Shown: in pieces, positions 9,233 to 18,736 of the stretch
Position numbering within the stretch: position 1 is the first letter of the stretch
Layout: the number at the start of each line of letters is the position of its first letter
Source of the DNA: Herbidospora yilanensis
Lineage (GTDB): Bacteria; Actinomycetota; Actinomycetes; Streptosporangiales; Streptosporangiaceae
Direction: 5' to 3'
DNA: 64,000 nt
Assembly (NCBI RefSeq): GCF_001570565.1
Contig: NZ_BBXE01000014.1
Location: forward strand, 1 to 64,000
Translations under genes and position numbers: made by a program
The notes under the pieces: generated by a model
Seen by the model: only the letters and a program-made list of their open reading frames with translations
Told to the model about the DNA's origin: nothing
Database searches by the model: none

Positions 9233-9886
9233 ATGCGGGTGCTTGTGGTGGAGGACGAGCGGGTGCTCGCCGACGCGATCGCGACCGGTCTGCGCCGGGA
9301 GGCCATGGCCGTCGACGTCGCCTATGACGGTGCCGCGGCCCTGGAGAAGACGGGCTACATCGACTACGACGTGATCGTGCTCGACCGCGACCTGCCCAAG
9401 GTCCACGGCGACGAGGTGGCCCGGCGCCTGGTGGCGCAGCGCAGCGCCTCGCGGATCATCATGCTGACCGCCAGCGGCGACGTCGACGACAAGGTCGAGG
9501 GCCTGGAGCTGGGGGCCGACGACTACCTCGCCAAGCCGTTCGTCTTCATGGAGCTGGTGGCGCGGGTGCGGGCCCTCGGCCGCCGGTCGGCCGCCGCCCT
9601 GCCGCCGGTCCTCGAACGTTCGGGCATCCGGCTCGACCCGGGCAAACGCCTGGTCACCCGGGACGGCGGCGAGATCACGCTGACGAAGAAGGAGTTCGCG
9701 GTCCTGGAGGAGCTGCTGCGCGCCGAGGGGGCCGTGGTCAGCCAGGAGGACCTGCTCGACAAGGCGTGGGACGAGAACATCGACCCGTTCACCAACGTGG
9801 TCCGCGTGACGATGATGACGCTGCGGAAGAAGCTGGGCGAGCCCCAGGTGATCGAGACGGTGCCTGGAGTGGGGTACAAACTGTGA
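9233..9886 (+). CDS. cutR: Two-component response regulator CutR (OmpR family)
   Basis: 217 residues from the ATG at 9233, chosen because GAAGGAGGAAG sits just upstream; the frame stays open 30 codons further. The receiver domain (1-115) has the acidic pair VVEDE, the phospho-acceptor Asp in IVLDRDLP (about residue 51), and Lys in AKPFVF. The winged-helix DNA-binding domain (about 125-217) contains NVVRVTMMTLRKKLGEP. The sequence agrees closely, as I recall it, with S. coelicolor CutR, a regulator of protein secretion. The stop overlaps the cutS GTG start by 4 bp. Confidence 0.92.
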   Translation: MRVLVVEDERVLADAIATGLRREAMAVDVAYDGAAALEKTGYIDYDVIVLDRDLPKVHGDEVARRLVAQRSASRIIMLTASGDVDDKVEGLELGADDYLAKPFVFMELVARVRALGRRSAAALPPVLERSGIRLDPGKRLVTRDGGEITLTKKEFAVLEELLRAEGAVVSQEDLLDKAWDENIDPFTNVVRVTMMTLRKKLGEPQVIETVPGVGYKL

Positions 9887-11241
9887 CCGACTGGACCGAA
9901 CGCAAAGAAGAGGTGACCGCGGAGCGCCCCAAGCCAGCCGACCGCATGACGTCGCCGGTGGGCACCGGCCCCTACCGGAGCCAGCAGCCCCCGCCGCCGA
10001 GCGGCCCGCCCGCCTGGGACGGGCCGCCGCCCAGCGACGCCCAGCCGGTCAGGCCGCCGCTCGCCGAGCAGGTCAAGGAGCTGGCCGGCCGCCTCAGCAT
10101 CCGGTGGCGGCTGACCATCACCTACGGCGCCATGTTCTTCGCCGCCGGGGCGCTCCTGGTGTTCGTCATGTACTCGCTGGTCGGCTGGGCCATCAAGGAC
10201 GCCTGGACGCCGGTGCCCCTGGGCGGCGACGTGCCGGCGGAGCTCGCGCAGATGTGGGACGACTACTGGATCGGCCAGCGCAGCGCGACCATCGAGGCGG
10301 CCCAGACCTACGTGCTCCAGCGGTCGCTGATGGCCCTGCTCGGGGTGGGCATCCTCGCCCTGATCCTCGGCTACGTCGTGGCCGACCGGGCGCTGAAGCC
10401 GGTCATGCAGATGACCGCGACCGCCCGCAAGCTCTCGGAGACCTCGCTGGCCCACGAGCGCATCGACCTCCAGGGCCCCGACGACGAGCTCAAGGAGCTG
10501 GCCGACACCTTCGACGCCATGCTCACCCGGCTCAACAGCGCCTTCGACGCCCAGCGCAGGTTCGTCGGCAACGCCTCCCACGAGCTCAGAACGCCGCTGG
10601 CGATCAACCGGACCGTCCTGGAGGTCGCCCTGTCCGACCCGGAGGCCTCCGAGGACCTGAAGGTGCTCGGCCGGACCCTGCTCGGCACCAACGCCCGGCA
10701 CGAACGCCTCATCGAGGGCCTGCTGCTGCTCGCCCGCAGCGAACGCGACCTGTCGGTGCGCAAGTCCGTCGACGTCCAGGACGTCGTGAAGACCGCCGTC
10801 GACCAGCTCGCGCCCTTCGCCGCCGAAGCGGGCGTCGACGTCGCGTACGATCTCCACCCGGCCCAGGCCACCGGCGATCCGGTGCTGCTCGAACGGTGCG
10901 TCAGCAACCTGGTCGAGAACGCGATCAAGTACAACAACGAGTCCGGCGGAAAAGTCTGGGTGCGATCGGGAATCGTTGACGGGGCCTCCGTTGTTCAGGT
11001 CGCCAACACCGGCATTCTGGTCCCTGCCTACGAGGTCGACGCGCTCTTCGAGCCCTTCCGGCGGCTGCACGCCGACCGGATCGAGTCGGCCAAGGGGGCG
11101 GGACTGGGACTGTCCATCGTGCGTGCCATCGTGCGCGCCCACGGGGGGACGGTCACGGCGGTCCCGCGTGACGGCGGCGGCCTCGTGGTGACGGTGCGAC
11201 TGCCGGGCTCGGCCCCCGCGGCGACTCCCTCGGCGCGGTGA
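9883..11241 (+). CDS. cutS: Sensor histidine kinase CutS
   Basis: 452 residues from the GTG that overlaps the cutR stop (GTGA). A proline-rich cytoplasmic N-terminus (to about residue 65) leads to TM1 (about 84-105), an extracellular loop of about 40 residues, TM2 (about 150-170), HAMP, the H-box NASHELRTPLA with the phospho-acceptor histidine, the N-box VSNLVENAIKYNN, and the G-box GAGLGLSIVRAI. It phosphorylates CutR. The extracellular loop holds many acidic and aromatic residues but no cysteine, which differs from what has been reported for Streptomyces CutS. Confidence 0.9.
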   Translation: MTDWTERKEEVTAERPKPADRMTSPVGTGPYRSQQPPPPSGPPAWDGPPPSDAQPVRPPLAEQVKELAGRLSIRWRLTITYGAMFFAAGALLVFVMYSLVGWAIKDAWTPVPLGGDVPAELAQMWDDYWIGQRSATIEAAQTYVLQRSLMALLGVGILALILGYVVADRALKPVMQMTATARKLSETSLAHERIDLQGPDDELKELADTFDAMLTRLNSAFDAQRRFVGNASHELRTPLAINRTVLEVALSDPEASEDLKVLGRTLLGTNARHERLIEGLLLLARSERDLSVRKSVDVQDVVKTAVDQLAPFAAEAGVDVAYDLHPAQATGDPVLLERCVSNLVENAIKYNNESGGKVWVRSGIVDGASVVQVANTGILVPAYEVDALFEPFRRLHADRIESAKGAGLGLSIVRAIVRAHGGTVTAVPRDGGGLVVTVRLPGSAPAATPSAR

Positions 11242-11474
11242 TCGTGCCCTGCTGCACATCCACTCGCGCAATGTGGTTGGATGTGCCGTCGAACGCGGTG
11301 GGTCATCCCGCCAATGCTGTGGTTTCGCCATATTTGGCTAACCGGAGCCGAGGTGGGGAACACCCTCGCGAGTCGGGAGGTTCAGCGTCCATTCATCCGG
11401 GGTACCGAATGCCCGGTATGGGCGCCACCCTCCCGAAGCGTCAGAGATATAGATGAGGGGGATGGAGTACGCAA

Positions 11475-11774
11475 ATGGCTACCGACTACGACAGCCCGCG
11501 CAAGACTGACGACGACCTGAGCGAAGACAGCCTTCAGGAACTCCAGGCGCGGCGCAGCGACAAGTCGTCGGGCAGCATCGACATCGACGAGACCGATCTG
11601 GCCGAGTCGCTCGAGCTGCCGGGGGCTGACCTGTCGAACGAGGAGCTCTCGCTCCGAGTGATCCCTCGGCAGGCCGACGAGTTCACCTGTTCACGGTGCT
11701 TCCTGGTGCATCACCGCAGCCAGCTCGCCTCCGAGAAGAACGGACAGCAGGTCTGTCGCGAGTGCGCGGCCTGA
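11475..11774 (+). CDS. DUF4193 family zinc-ribbon-like protein
   Basis: 99 residues, the normal length for DUF4193, a family nearly confined to actinobacteria. The N-terminal two thirds is acidic and probably disordered. The C-terminus has two cysteine pairs, FTCSRCFLVHH and VCRECAA, a likely zinc knuckle. The function is unknown; the family has been noted near RNA polymerase- or division-related genes. M. tuberculosis Rv2699c occupies the equivalent position. Confidence 0.9.
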   Translation: MATDYDSPRKTDDDLSEDSLQELQARRSDKSSGSIDIDETDLAESLELPGADLSNEELSLRVIPRQADEFTCSRCFLVHHRSQLASEKNGQQVCRECAA

Positions 11775-11793
11775 TTCCGGGAAGGGTCCGTTG

Positions 11794-12591
11794 ATGGCTT
11801 CGGAAGCGGATCAGACCAGAGATCAGAACAGAGATCGCGAAGGCGACGACGAAGTCGCCGAGATCATCGGCAAGCTTGTCAGGCAGGATGAACCGGGGGA
11901 AACTGACGGCGCCGAGCGGCGCAGGCTGCTCGGCCGCCTCAGCGGGGCACTGGCCACGTCCGCCAGGAAGGCGGGCGCCAGCGGGGTCGGCCGCGGCCGC
12001 TGGCTGGCCGACCTGTTCGTGACCGTCGCCATGCGGCTGCCGATCCGCGATCTGGCGACCCTGCAGGAACATCACTACGGTCTCACCGGCGAGCAACTGG
12101 CCGACGACCTCGTCCGCACCGCGACGAAGGCCACGATGGCCGTCGGCGCCGTGGGCGGCGCCCTGGCCGCGGCGGAGTTCGCCGCGCCCCCTCTCCTCCT
12201 CTCCGCTCCGGCGCAGCTCGTCGCCGAGACCGTCGTCGTGGCCGCCATCGAGGTCAAACTGCTGGCGGAGCTCCACGAGGTCTACGGCGTGCAGGTGCCC
12301 GGCACCCGGCCCGCGCAGGCGGCGCAGTTCGCCGTCGCCTGGTCCAAACAGCGTGGGGTCGACCCCCTGACACCCTCGTCGCTCACGCTCGCCCTCGGGG
12401 CGGCGGCCAAGACCTCGCTGCGCAACCGGCTCATGCGGACCCTCGGCCGCCACCTCACCACCCTCGGCCCCTTCCTCACCGGCGCCGTCGCCGGAGGAAC
12501 GCTCAACCGGCTCGCCACCAAGCGGCTGGCCCAGGCCGTGCGCGCCGATCTGCGCCGTCAGCGCGGTCTTCCCCCTGCTCCGCAGAGCTGA
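11794..12591 (+). CDS. Conserved actinobacterial hypothetical protein
   Basis: 265 residues from the ATG at 11794; a TTG directly before it is a less likely start. The first 45 residues are charged. The middle (about 105-160) is alanine-rich and moderately hydrophobic, perhaps two membrane-associating helices, and the C-terminus (about 200-265) is basic. I recognise no catalytic motif. It follows DUF4193 by 19 bp, so the two are likely co-transcribed. A fold like the EcsC family (membrane-associated, function unclear) is possible, but this is a guess. Confidence 0.7.
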   Translation: MASEADQTRDQNRDREGDDEVAEIIGKLVRQDEPGETDGAERRRLLGRLSGALATSARKAGASGVGRGRWLADLFVTVAMRLPIRDLATLQEHHYGLTGEQLADDLVRTATKATMAVGAVGGALAAAEFAAPPLLLSAPAQLVAETVVVAAIEVKLLAELHEVYGVQVPGTRPAQAAQFAVAWSKQRGVDPLTPSSLTLALGAAAKTSLRNRLMRTLGRHLTTLGPFLTGAVAGGTLNRLATKRLAQAVRADLRRQRGLPPAPQS

Positions 12592-12597
12592 TATCAA

Positions 12598-12634
12598 ACC
12601 GTTACCCCATGGTCTAAACCATTCGGTAACAGGT
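12598..12634. promoter_or_regulatory. Imperfect nested dyad upstream of otsA
   Basis: Outer arms ACCGTTACC and GGTAACAGGT (one bulged A) enclose an inner perfect dyad ATGGT-CTAA-ACCAT, with two mismatched pairs between them. It lies 6 bp after the stop of the previous gene and 120 bp before otsA, so it could be a terminator of the first or an operator of the second. A TTGACG at 12663 is a possible -35 element for otsA. Confidence 0.45.
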
Positions 12635-12753
12635 CACGACCTGCGGGAGATCATTCTCACACTTGACGTAATGAATTGTGCACGTCGATGGGGGTATGGG
12701 CGGTTCCGGGGACCTTACGTATGGTTGTTCGTAAGGCGATAACTGGAGGGCTC

Positions 12754-14127
12754 ATGCGTGGCACCAGCTCGTTCCTGATCGTCGCGAACCGGTTGCCGGT
12801 CGACCGTGTGGGCGAAAAACAATGGCGTCGCAGTCCCGGCGGCCTCGTGACCGCGATCGCTCCGGTGATGCAGCGGAGGGACGGGGCGTGGCTCGGCTGG
12901 CACGGCGCGGCCGGGGAGGAGCTCAAGCCGTTCGACCACGACGGGATGCACCTCATTCCCGTGCCGTTGTCGCAGCTTGAAGTCGAGTTCTATTACGAGG
13001 GATTCTCCAACGCCACGCTGTGGCCCCTCTATCACGACGTCGTCGCCACCCCCGTCTACTCGCGGGTGTTGTGGGACGCGTACCGGGCGGTGAACGACCG
13101 GTTCGCGCGGGCGGCGGCCGACGCGGCGGCCCCCGGGGCGGTGGTGTGGATCCAGGACTACCAGCTCCAGCTCGTGCCGGCGATGCTGCGCAAGCTGCGG
13201 CCCGACCTGAAGATCGGTTTCTTCCTGCACATCCCCTTCCCGCCCGCCGAACTGTTCTGGCAGCTTCCCTGGCGCAAGGAGATACTGGAAGGCCTGCTGG
13301 GCGCCGACCTCGTCGGGTTCCAGCGCCCCGGCGGCGCCTCCAACTTCGTCCGGCTCGCCCGGCGGGTGCTCAACCTGCCCGCCAGCCGCAACGAGATCCA
13401 GGTCGACGACCGGATCGTGCGTGCCGAGGCCTACCCGATCTCGGTCGACTTCGGCTCCCTCGACCAGCTCGTCCGCGAACCCCACATCATGACGCGGGCC
13501 AAGGAGATCCGGGCCGAGCTCGGCAACCCCGACCACGTGCTGCTGGGCGTCGACCGGCTCGACTACACCAAGGGCATCGGGCAGCGCCTCAAGGCCTACG
13601 GCGAACTGCTCGCCGAGGGCCGGATCGAGCCCGGCGAGGCGGTGTTCGTGCAGATCGCCACGCCCACCCGGGAACGGGTCGAGGAGTACATCCGGCTGCG
13701 CAACGACATCGAGCTCCAGGTCGGCCGCCTCAACGGGGAGTACGGCCTGTTCGGCTGGTCGCCGATCAACTACATGCACCAGTCGTACAACAGGGAGGAA
13801 CTGGCGGCCCTGTACTGCGCGGCCGACGTCATGGTCGTGACGCCGCTGCGCGACGGCATGAACCTGGTCGCCAAGGAGTACGTCGCCTGCCGCCACGACC
13901 TGCGCGGCGCCCTGGTGCTCAGCGAGTTCGCCGGGGCCGCCGACGAGCTCAAGCACGCCTACATGGTCAACCCCTACGACATCGAGGGCATGAAGCGGGC
14001 CATGATGACCGCCATGCACGAACCGCCCCACGAGCTGGGCCGCCGGATGCGTTCCCTGCGCCGCCGCGTCGCCACCCACGACGTCGACCGCTGGGCCAGC
14101 GACTTCCTCAAGGGCCTCGAAGCCTGA
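12754..14127 (+). CDS. otsA: Trehalose-6-phosphate synthase
   Basis: 457 residues from the ATG at 12754, preceded by GGAGGG; the upstream in-frame extension is not needed. GT20 family signatures: N-terminal VANRLPVDR with the GGLVTA glucose-6-phosphate loop, [34 protein letters not shown], and the UDP-glucose-binding [17 protein letters not shown]. It condenses UDP-glucose (or GDP-glucose) with glucose-6-phosphate to trehalose-6-phosphate, for stress protection and spore reserves. No otsB phosphatase gene follows. Confidence 0.95.
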   Translation: MRGTSSFLIVANRLPVDRVGEKQWRRSPGGLVTAIAPVMQRRDGAWLGWHGAAGEELKPFDHDGMHLIPVPLSQLEVEFYYEGFSNATLWPLYHDVVATPVYSRVLWDAYRAVNDRFARAAADAAAPGAVVWIQDYQLQLVPAMLRKLRPDLKIGFFLHIPFPPAELFWQLPWRKEILEGLLGADLVGFQRPGGASNFVRLARRVLNLPASRNEIQVDDRIVRAEAYPISVDFGSLDQLVREPHIMTRAKEIRAELGNPDHVLLGVDRLDYTKGIGQRLKAYGELLAEGRIEPGEAVFVQIATPTRERVEEYIRLRNDIELQVGRLNGEYGLFGWSPINYMHQSYNREELAALYCAADVMVVTPLRDGMNLVAKEYVACRHDLRGALVLSEFAGAADELKHAYMVNPYDIEGMKRAMMTAMHEPPHELGRRMRSLRRRVATHDVDRWASDFLKGLEA

Positions 14128-14141
14128 GGGGTGAGGCACGA

Positions 14142-14156
14142 CCGGCCTCCGGCCGG
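14142..14156. terminator. Short hairpin between convergent otsA and DUF4235 genes
   Basis: Perfect 6-bp stem CCGGCC/GGCCGG with a 3-nt loop, placed 14 bp after the otsA stop and 14 bp beyond the stop of the leftward DUF4235 gene. The short stem makes it a modest candidate. Confidence 0.45.
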
Positions 14157-14170
14157 CCGCGTCTCCCGTT

Positions 14171-14470
14171 TCAGTCCTTGAGTTCCTCCGTCACGTCCTG
14201 GGCCATGTCCTTCCAGTTCTTCCAGCGCTTCGCCGCGGCCCTGGTGGCGACGATGCGGGTGACCTCCATGCCCAGGCCCATCACGACCGCGTAGGCGATG
14301 GCCTCGCCGAGGCTCACGTCGGGGGAGTCGACGCTGGCCGGGGGCTTCCTGCCGGTGGCCTTCTCCCAGGCGAAGGACAGGGCCTTCTTGGCGACGAAAC
14401 CGACGGCCAGCCCCACCAGGCCGCCGACGATGCGCCACTGCATGTCCGGTTTCTCTTCCTTACCCGCCAT
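14171..14470 (-). CDS. DUF4235 family membrane protein
   Basis: 99 residues. A hydrophobic segment at about 12-28 and a second at about 55-75 frame a short soluble loop (WEKATGRKPPASVDSPDVS), followed by a basic C-terminal helix (AAAKRWKNWKDMA). This fits the DUF4235 family of small actinobacterial membrane proteins of unknown function. It is transcribed away from valS; 68 bp separate the two start codons. Confidence 0.85.
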   Translation of the reverse strand: MAGKEEKPDMQWRIVGGLVGLAVGFVAKKALSFAWEKATGRKPPASVDSPDVSLGEAIAYAVVMGLGMEVTRIVATRAAAKRWKNWKDMAQDVTEELKD

Positions 14471-14538
14471 GATCCCTCCTCGGTAACGACCTTATTCTGG
14501 TGCGTCCGCCAGGCCCGTACGCCATAACATCTGGTGGC

Positions 14539-17061
14539 ATGACGACTCAGCGACCACTGCCCCCCGACAGGCCCTCCCTCGACGGCTTGGAGCAGGCGTG
14601 GGTAGACCGCTGGGCCGCCGACGACCTCTATCGGTTCGACCGGTCGCGTCCGCGCGAGCAGATCTTCTCGATCGACACGCCGCCTCCCACCGTCTCCGGA
14701 TCACTCCACGTCGGCCACGTCTTCTCCTATACCCACACCGACACGATCGCCAGGTTCCAGCGGATGCGCGGCAAGGCCGTCTTCTACCCCATGGGGTGGG
14801 ACGACAACGGCCTGCCGACCGAACGCCGGGTCCAGATCGTGTTCGGCGTCCGGTGCGACCCCTCGGTCCCCTACGACCCCGATTTCCAGCCGCCCGACAA
14901 GCCCGGCAAGCAGCAGGTGCCGATCTCCCGGCGCAACTTCATCGAGTTGTGCGAGCGGCTGACGGTCGACGACGAGAAGGCGTTCGAGGAGCTGTGGCGG
15001 CGCCTCGGGCTGTCGGTCGACTGGTCGATGACCTACCAGACGATCGACGCGAACGCGCGGGCGGCCTCCCAGCGGGCGTTCCTGCGGAACCTGGAGCGCG
15101 GGCAGGCCTACCTCGCCGAGGCCCCGACGCTCTGGGACGTCACCTTCCGGACCGCCGTCGCCCAGGCCGAGCTCGAAGACCGCGAGTGGCCGGGCGCCTT
15201 CCACCGCATCGCCTTCCACCTGTCGCCCGAGCAGCAGGCGCAGGGGTTCGCCGGCCGAGTCTGGATCGAGACGACCCGGCCCGAGCTGATCCCGGCCTGC
15301 GTCGCGCTGGTCGCCCACCCCGACGACGAGCGCTACCGGCCGCTGTTCGGGTCGACCGTGCGCACCCCCCTCTTCGGGGCCGAGGTGCCGGTCCTGGCCC
15401 ATCACCTGGCCGAACCCGACAAGGGCTCGGGCATCGCGATGATCTGCACCTTCGGCGACGTCACCGACGTCACCTGGTGGCGCGAGCTCGAACTGCCCAC
15501 CCGCGCCGTCGTCGGCTGGGACGGCCGGATGCTGCCGGACGCGCCGGAGGGCGTGAACGCGGAGCCGTACCAGGAACTGGCCGGGAAGACCATGCACAGC
15601 GCCCGCGAGCGCATCGTCGAGATGCTCGCCGCGAGCGGCGAGCTCGAAGGGCAGCCCCGGCCGGTGAAGCGGCCGGTCAAGTTCTACGAGAAGGGCGACA
15701 AGCCCCTTGAGATCGTGACCACCCGCCAGTGGTACATCCGCAACGGCGGGCGCGACCCCAAGCTGCGCTGGGAGATGCTCGACCGTGGCCGCGAGCTGAT
15801 CTGGCACCCCGCCCACATGCGGGTCCGCTACGACAACTGGGTCGAGGGGCTGGCCGGCGACTGGCTGATCTCCCGGCAGCGGTTCTTCGGCGTGCCGATC
15901 CCGGTCTGGTACCAGCTCGACTCCGAGGGCGAGATCGTCTACGAGGCGCCGATCGTGCCGCCCGAGAGCATGCTGCCGATCGACCCGTCGAGCGACGTGC
16001 CGCCCGGCTTCACCGAAGACCTGCGCGGCAAGCCCTTCGGCTTCGCCGGCGACCCCGACGTCATGGACACCTGGGCGACCTCGTCGCTGACGCCGCAGAT
16101 CGCGGGCGGCTGGGAGCGCGACGCCGACCTGTTCCGGCGGGTCTTCCCGATGGACCTGCGGCCCCAGGCCCACGAGATCATCCGCACCTGGTTGTTCTCC
16201 ACGATGGTCCGGGCCCACCAGGAGGAGGGCGTGCTGCCGTGGAAGCACGCCGCCATCTCGGGCTGGATCCTCGACCCCGACCGCAAGAAGATGTCGAAGT
16301 CCAAGGGCAACGTGGTCACGCCCATGGGTCTGCTGGAGGAGTACGGCTCCGACGCCGTCCGCTACTGGGCCGCGAACGGCCGTCCGGGCACCGACACCAC
16401 CTTCGACACCGGGATGATCAAGATCGGCCGCCGGCTGGCCATCAAGATCCTCAACGCGTCGAAGTTCGTGCTCTCCTTCGACGACAACCCCGGCGAGATC
16501 ACCGCGCCGCTCGACCTGTCGATGCTGGCCGCCCTCGACGAGGTGGTCCGCGACGCCACCCGCGCCTTCGAGGCCTTCGACTACACCAAGGCCCTCGAAC
16601 GGACCGAGCGGTTCTTCTGGGCGTTCTGCGACGACCACCTCGAACTGGTCAAGGCGCGCGCCTACGACGGCGACGCCTCGGCGGTGGCCGCGCTGCGGGC
16701 CGCGCTCGACACGCTGCTGCGGCTGTTCGCGCCGTTCCTGCCGTTCGTGACCGAGGAGGTCTGGTCATGGTGGCGGGAGGGCTCCGTCCACACCGCCGCC
16801 TGGCCCTCCGTCGCCGGTCGCGGCGGCGACCCCGAGGTGCTCGAAGCGGTGGCCGACGTGCTGGCGCGGGTGCGCAAGGCCAAGTCGGCGGCCAAGGTGT
16901 CGATGCGGGCCGAGGTGACCCGGCTCGACGTGCGCGGGGAGAAGGCCGAACTGGTCAGGCTCGCCCAAGACGACCTGTGCGCGGCGGGCAACGTCGAGGA
17001 GTTCGTGCTGGAGCGGGCCGAAGGCCCGCTCGTGGTCAACACCGTCCTCGAAGAAGCCTAA
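14539..17061 (+). CDS. valS: Valine--tRNA ligase
   Basis: 840 residues from the ATG at 14539. Class I synthetase motifs: the HIGH-type GSLHVGHVFSYTHTD at about residues 55-70 and KKMSKSKGNVV at about 585-595. The editing domain lies between about 200 and 360 (WIETTRPELIPACVA). It charges tRNA-Val with valine. Length and sequence match the shorter ValS type found in archaea and many actinobacteria rather than the E. coli type (951 aa); I see no long C-terminal coiled coil. Confidence 0.95.
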   Translation: MTTQRPLPPDRPSLDGLEQAWVDRWAADDLYRFDRSRPREQIFSIDTPPPTVSGSLHVGHVFSYTHTDTIARFQRMRGKAVFYPMGWDDNGLPTERRVQIVFGVRCDPSVPYDPDFQPPDKPGKQQVPISRRNFIELCERLTVDDEKAFEELWRRLGLSVDWSMTYQTIDANARAASQRAFLRNLERGQAYLAEAPTLWDVTFRTAVAQAELEDREWPGAFHRIAFHLSPEQQAQGFAGRVWIETTRPELIPACVALVAHPDDERYRPLFGSTVRTPLFGAEVPVLAHHLAEPDKGSGIAMICTFGDVTDVTWWRELELPTRAVVGWDGRMLPDAPEGVNAEPYQELAGKTMHSARERIVEMLAASGELEGQPRPVKRPVKFYEKGDKPLEIVTTRQWYIRNGGRDPKLRWEMLDRGRELIWHPAHMRVRYDNWVEGLAGDWLISRQRFFGVPIPVWYQLDSEGEIVYEAPIVPPESMLPIDPSSDVPPGFTEDLRGKPFGFAGDPDVMDTWATSSLTPQIAGGWERDADLFRRVFPMDLRPQAHEIIRTWLFSTMVRAHQEEGVLPWKHAAISGWILDPDRKKMSKSKGNVVTPMGLLEEYGSDAVRYWAANGRPGTDTTFDTGMIKIGRRLAIKILNASKFVLSFDDNPGEITAPLDLSMLAALDEVVRDATRAFEAFDYTKALERTERFFWAFCDDHLELVKARAYDGDASAVAALRAALDTLLRLFAPFLPFVTEEVWSWWREGSVHTAAWPSVAGRGGDPEVLEAVADVLARVRKAKSAAKVSMRAEVTRLDVRGEKAELVRLAQDDLCAAGNVEEFVLERAEGPLVVNTVLEEA

Positions 17062-17103
17062 TCCGGTTGCGCGTCCGGCCCGTTCCCGTGCCAGGCTGGA
17101 CGC

Positions 17104-18273
17104 GTGATCGCAGAACGTGAGCACGCCCATCCGGTGAAGGGCCGGCGGGCGAGCGTGCCGCCCACCCTGAACATCGTCGCGGCCTGGTCGTGGCGGCTCA
17201 TCGTCGTCGGCGTGGTCGTCTACTTCTTCGCCATGATCCTCGCGCGGCTCAGTTTCGTGACCCTCCCGGTCGCGATCGCGTTCCTGCTCACGGCGCTGCT
17301 CTACCCGATCACCAGCCGCCTGCGCCGGGCCGGGTTCCGGCCGATATACGCCACCTGGACGACCATGTTCGTCGCGCTGGCGTTCATCGGCGGGCTCGGC
17401 TTCCTGATCGGCAACCGGGCCAACGACGAGTTCCCCGGGCTGGTCGCGCAGATCCAGAAGACCGCGCGCGACGTGCAGGCGTGGCTGCTCACCGGGCCGC
17501 TCCACCTGCGCGAGGCGCAGATCGCCGACTTCGTCGAGGAGCTGACGCGGCAGATCAACGAGCAGCGCAGCCAGATCACCGACACCGTGCTGACCGGCGC
17601 GACCGCCCTCGTCGAGGCGCTGGCCGCGATCGTGCTGCTGCTGTTCGTGACGTTCTTCCTGCTCAAGGACGGCGACCGGATCTGGGCATGGTTCCTGCGG
17701 GCCTTCGGCGGCGTGGCCGACCGGGTCGACCGGGCCGGCCGGGCCGCCTGGCGCACCCTGTCCCACTACGTCCTGGGCACCGTCGCGGTCGCGGCCGTCC
17801 ATGCCCTGGTCATCGGCATCGTGCTGGCCGGGATGCGGGTGCCGCTGTGGGCGCCGCTCGCGGTGCTGATCTTCTTCGCGTCGTTCATCCCGATCGTCGG
17901 CATCTTCTTCGCCGGCGGCGTCGCCACCCTCGTCGTCTTCGGCTCGCAGGGCTGGGTGTACGCCCTGATCTTCGTCGGCGTCCTGGTGGTCGAGCAGCAG
18001 TTGGAGAACCACGTGCTCCAGCCGCTGATCGTCGGCCGTGCGCTGGAGTTCCACCCGCTGGCCATCATCATCGTGCTGGCGGTCGGCGGCATCATCGGCG
18101 GCATCGCGGGGGCCGTGGTGGCCGTCCCGGTCACGGCCGTGATCTACCGGGCGCTGCCCGAGCTGCGCCGCGACCGGCCCGAGGAGCCGCCCAAGCCGGT
18201 CGAACCCGACCCGCCCGAACCAGAGCCCTCACCAGGCGCGGGAGACGCGGCTCCGGGTGGTCCCAACCGGTAG
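17104..18273 (+). CDS. AI-2E family (PerM/UPF0118) membrane transporter
   Basis: 389 residues from a GTG start. About eight membrane segments: two near the N-terminus (about 20-65), one at about 80-100, then after a soluble amphipathic stretch (about 105-155) five more to about residue 345. The tail is proline- and acid-rich. Family features include the central loop LLFVTFFLLKDGDRIW and the C-terminal PIVGIFFAGG. Members export small molecules or sodium; the AI-2 link applies to a few only. It stands 42 bp after valS and 11 bp before dut. Confidence 0.85.
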   Translation: MIAEREHAHPVKGRRASVPPTLNIVAAWSWRLIVVGVVVYFFAMILARLSFVTLPVAIAFLLTALLYPITSRLRRAGFRPIYATWTTMFVALAFIGGLGFLIGNRANDEFPGLVAQIQKTARDVQAWLLTGPLHLREAQIADFVEELTRQINEQRSQITDTVLTGATALVEALAAIVLLLFVTFFLLKDGDRIWAWFLRAFGGVADRVDRAGRAAWRTLSHYVLGTVAVAAVHALVIGIVLAGMRVPLWAPLAVLIFFASFIPIVGIFFAGGVATLVVFGSQGWVYALIFVGVLVVEQQLENHVLQPLIVGRALEFHPLAIIIVLAVGGIIGGIAGAVVAVPVTAVIYRALPELRRDRPEEPPKPVEPDPPEPEPSPGAGDAAPGGPNR

Positions 18274-18284
18274 GGTTGCGATCC

Positions 18285-18722
18285 ATGAGTGTCGAGGTGC
18301 TGATCCACCGGCTCGACCCTGAGCTGCCGCTACCCGCATACGCCCATCCGGGTGACGCGGGTGCCGATCTCTACGCGGCCGAAGACGTCGAGCTGCTCCC
18401 GGGCGAGCGGGCCATGGTCGGCACGGGCGTGGCGATCGCGCTGCCCGACGGCTACGCCGCCTTCGTCCACCCACGTTCCGGGCTGGCCGCCAAGCACGGC
18501 GTGACGCTGGTCAACGCGCCTGGAACGGTCGATGCCGGATATCGAGGCGAGATCAAGGTGACGCTGCTCAACACCGACCTCAAGGAGGCCGTCCGGCTGC
18601 GGCGCGGTGACCGCGTCGCCCAGCTGGTCATCCAGCGGGTCGAGAAGGCGGCGTTCTACGAGGTGGAGCGGCTCCCCGGATCGGCGCGCGGCGCCGGCGG
18701 CTTCGGCTCCACCGGCAGATAG
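18285..18722 (+). CDS. dut: Deoxyuridine 5'-triphosphate nucleotidohydrolase (dUTPase)
   Basis: 145 residues, typical for trimeric dUTPase. All five motifs are visible: AHPGDAGADLYA, PRSGLAAKHG, NAPGTVDAGYRGEIKV, RGDRVAQLVI, and the glycine-rich C-terminal arm RGAGGFGSTGR. It hydrolyses dUTP to dUMP, keeping uracil out of DNA and supplying thymidylate synthesis. It leads the conserved series dut-DUF3710-OB fold-DUF3159, also seen in mycobacteria (Rv2697c-Rv2693c) and Streptomyces. Confidence 0.97.
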   Translation: MSVEVLIHRLDPELPLPAYAHPGDAGADLYAAEDVELLPGERAMVGTGVAIALPDGYAAFVHPRSGLAAKHGVTLVNAPGTVDAGYRGEIKVTLLNTDLKEAVRLRRGDRVAQLVIQRVEKAAFYEVERLPGSARGAGGFGSTGR

Positions 18723-18736
18723 GAAAGGTGACCATC

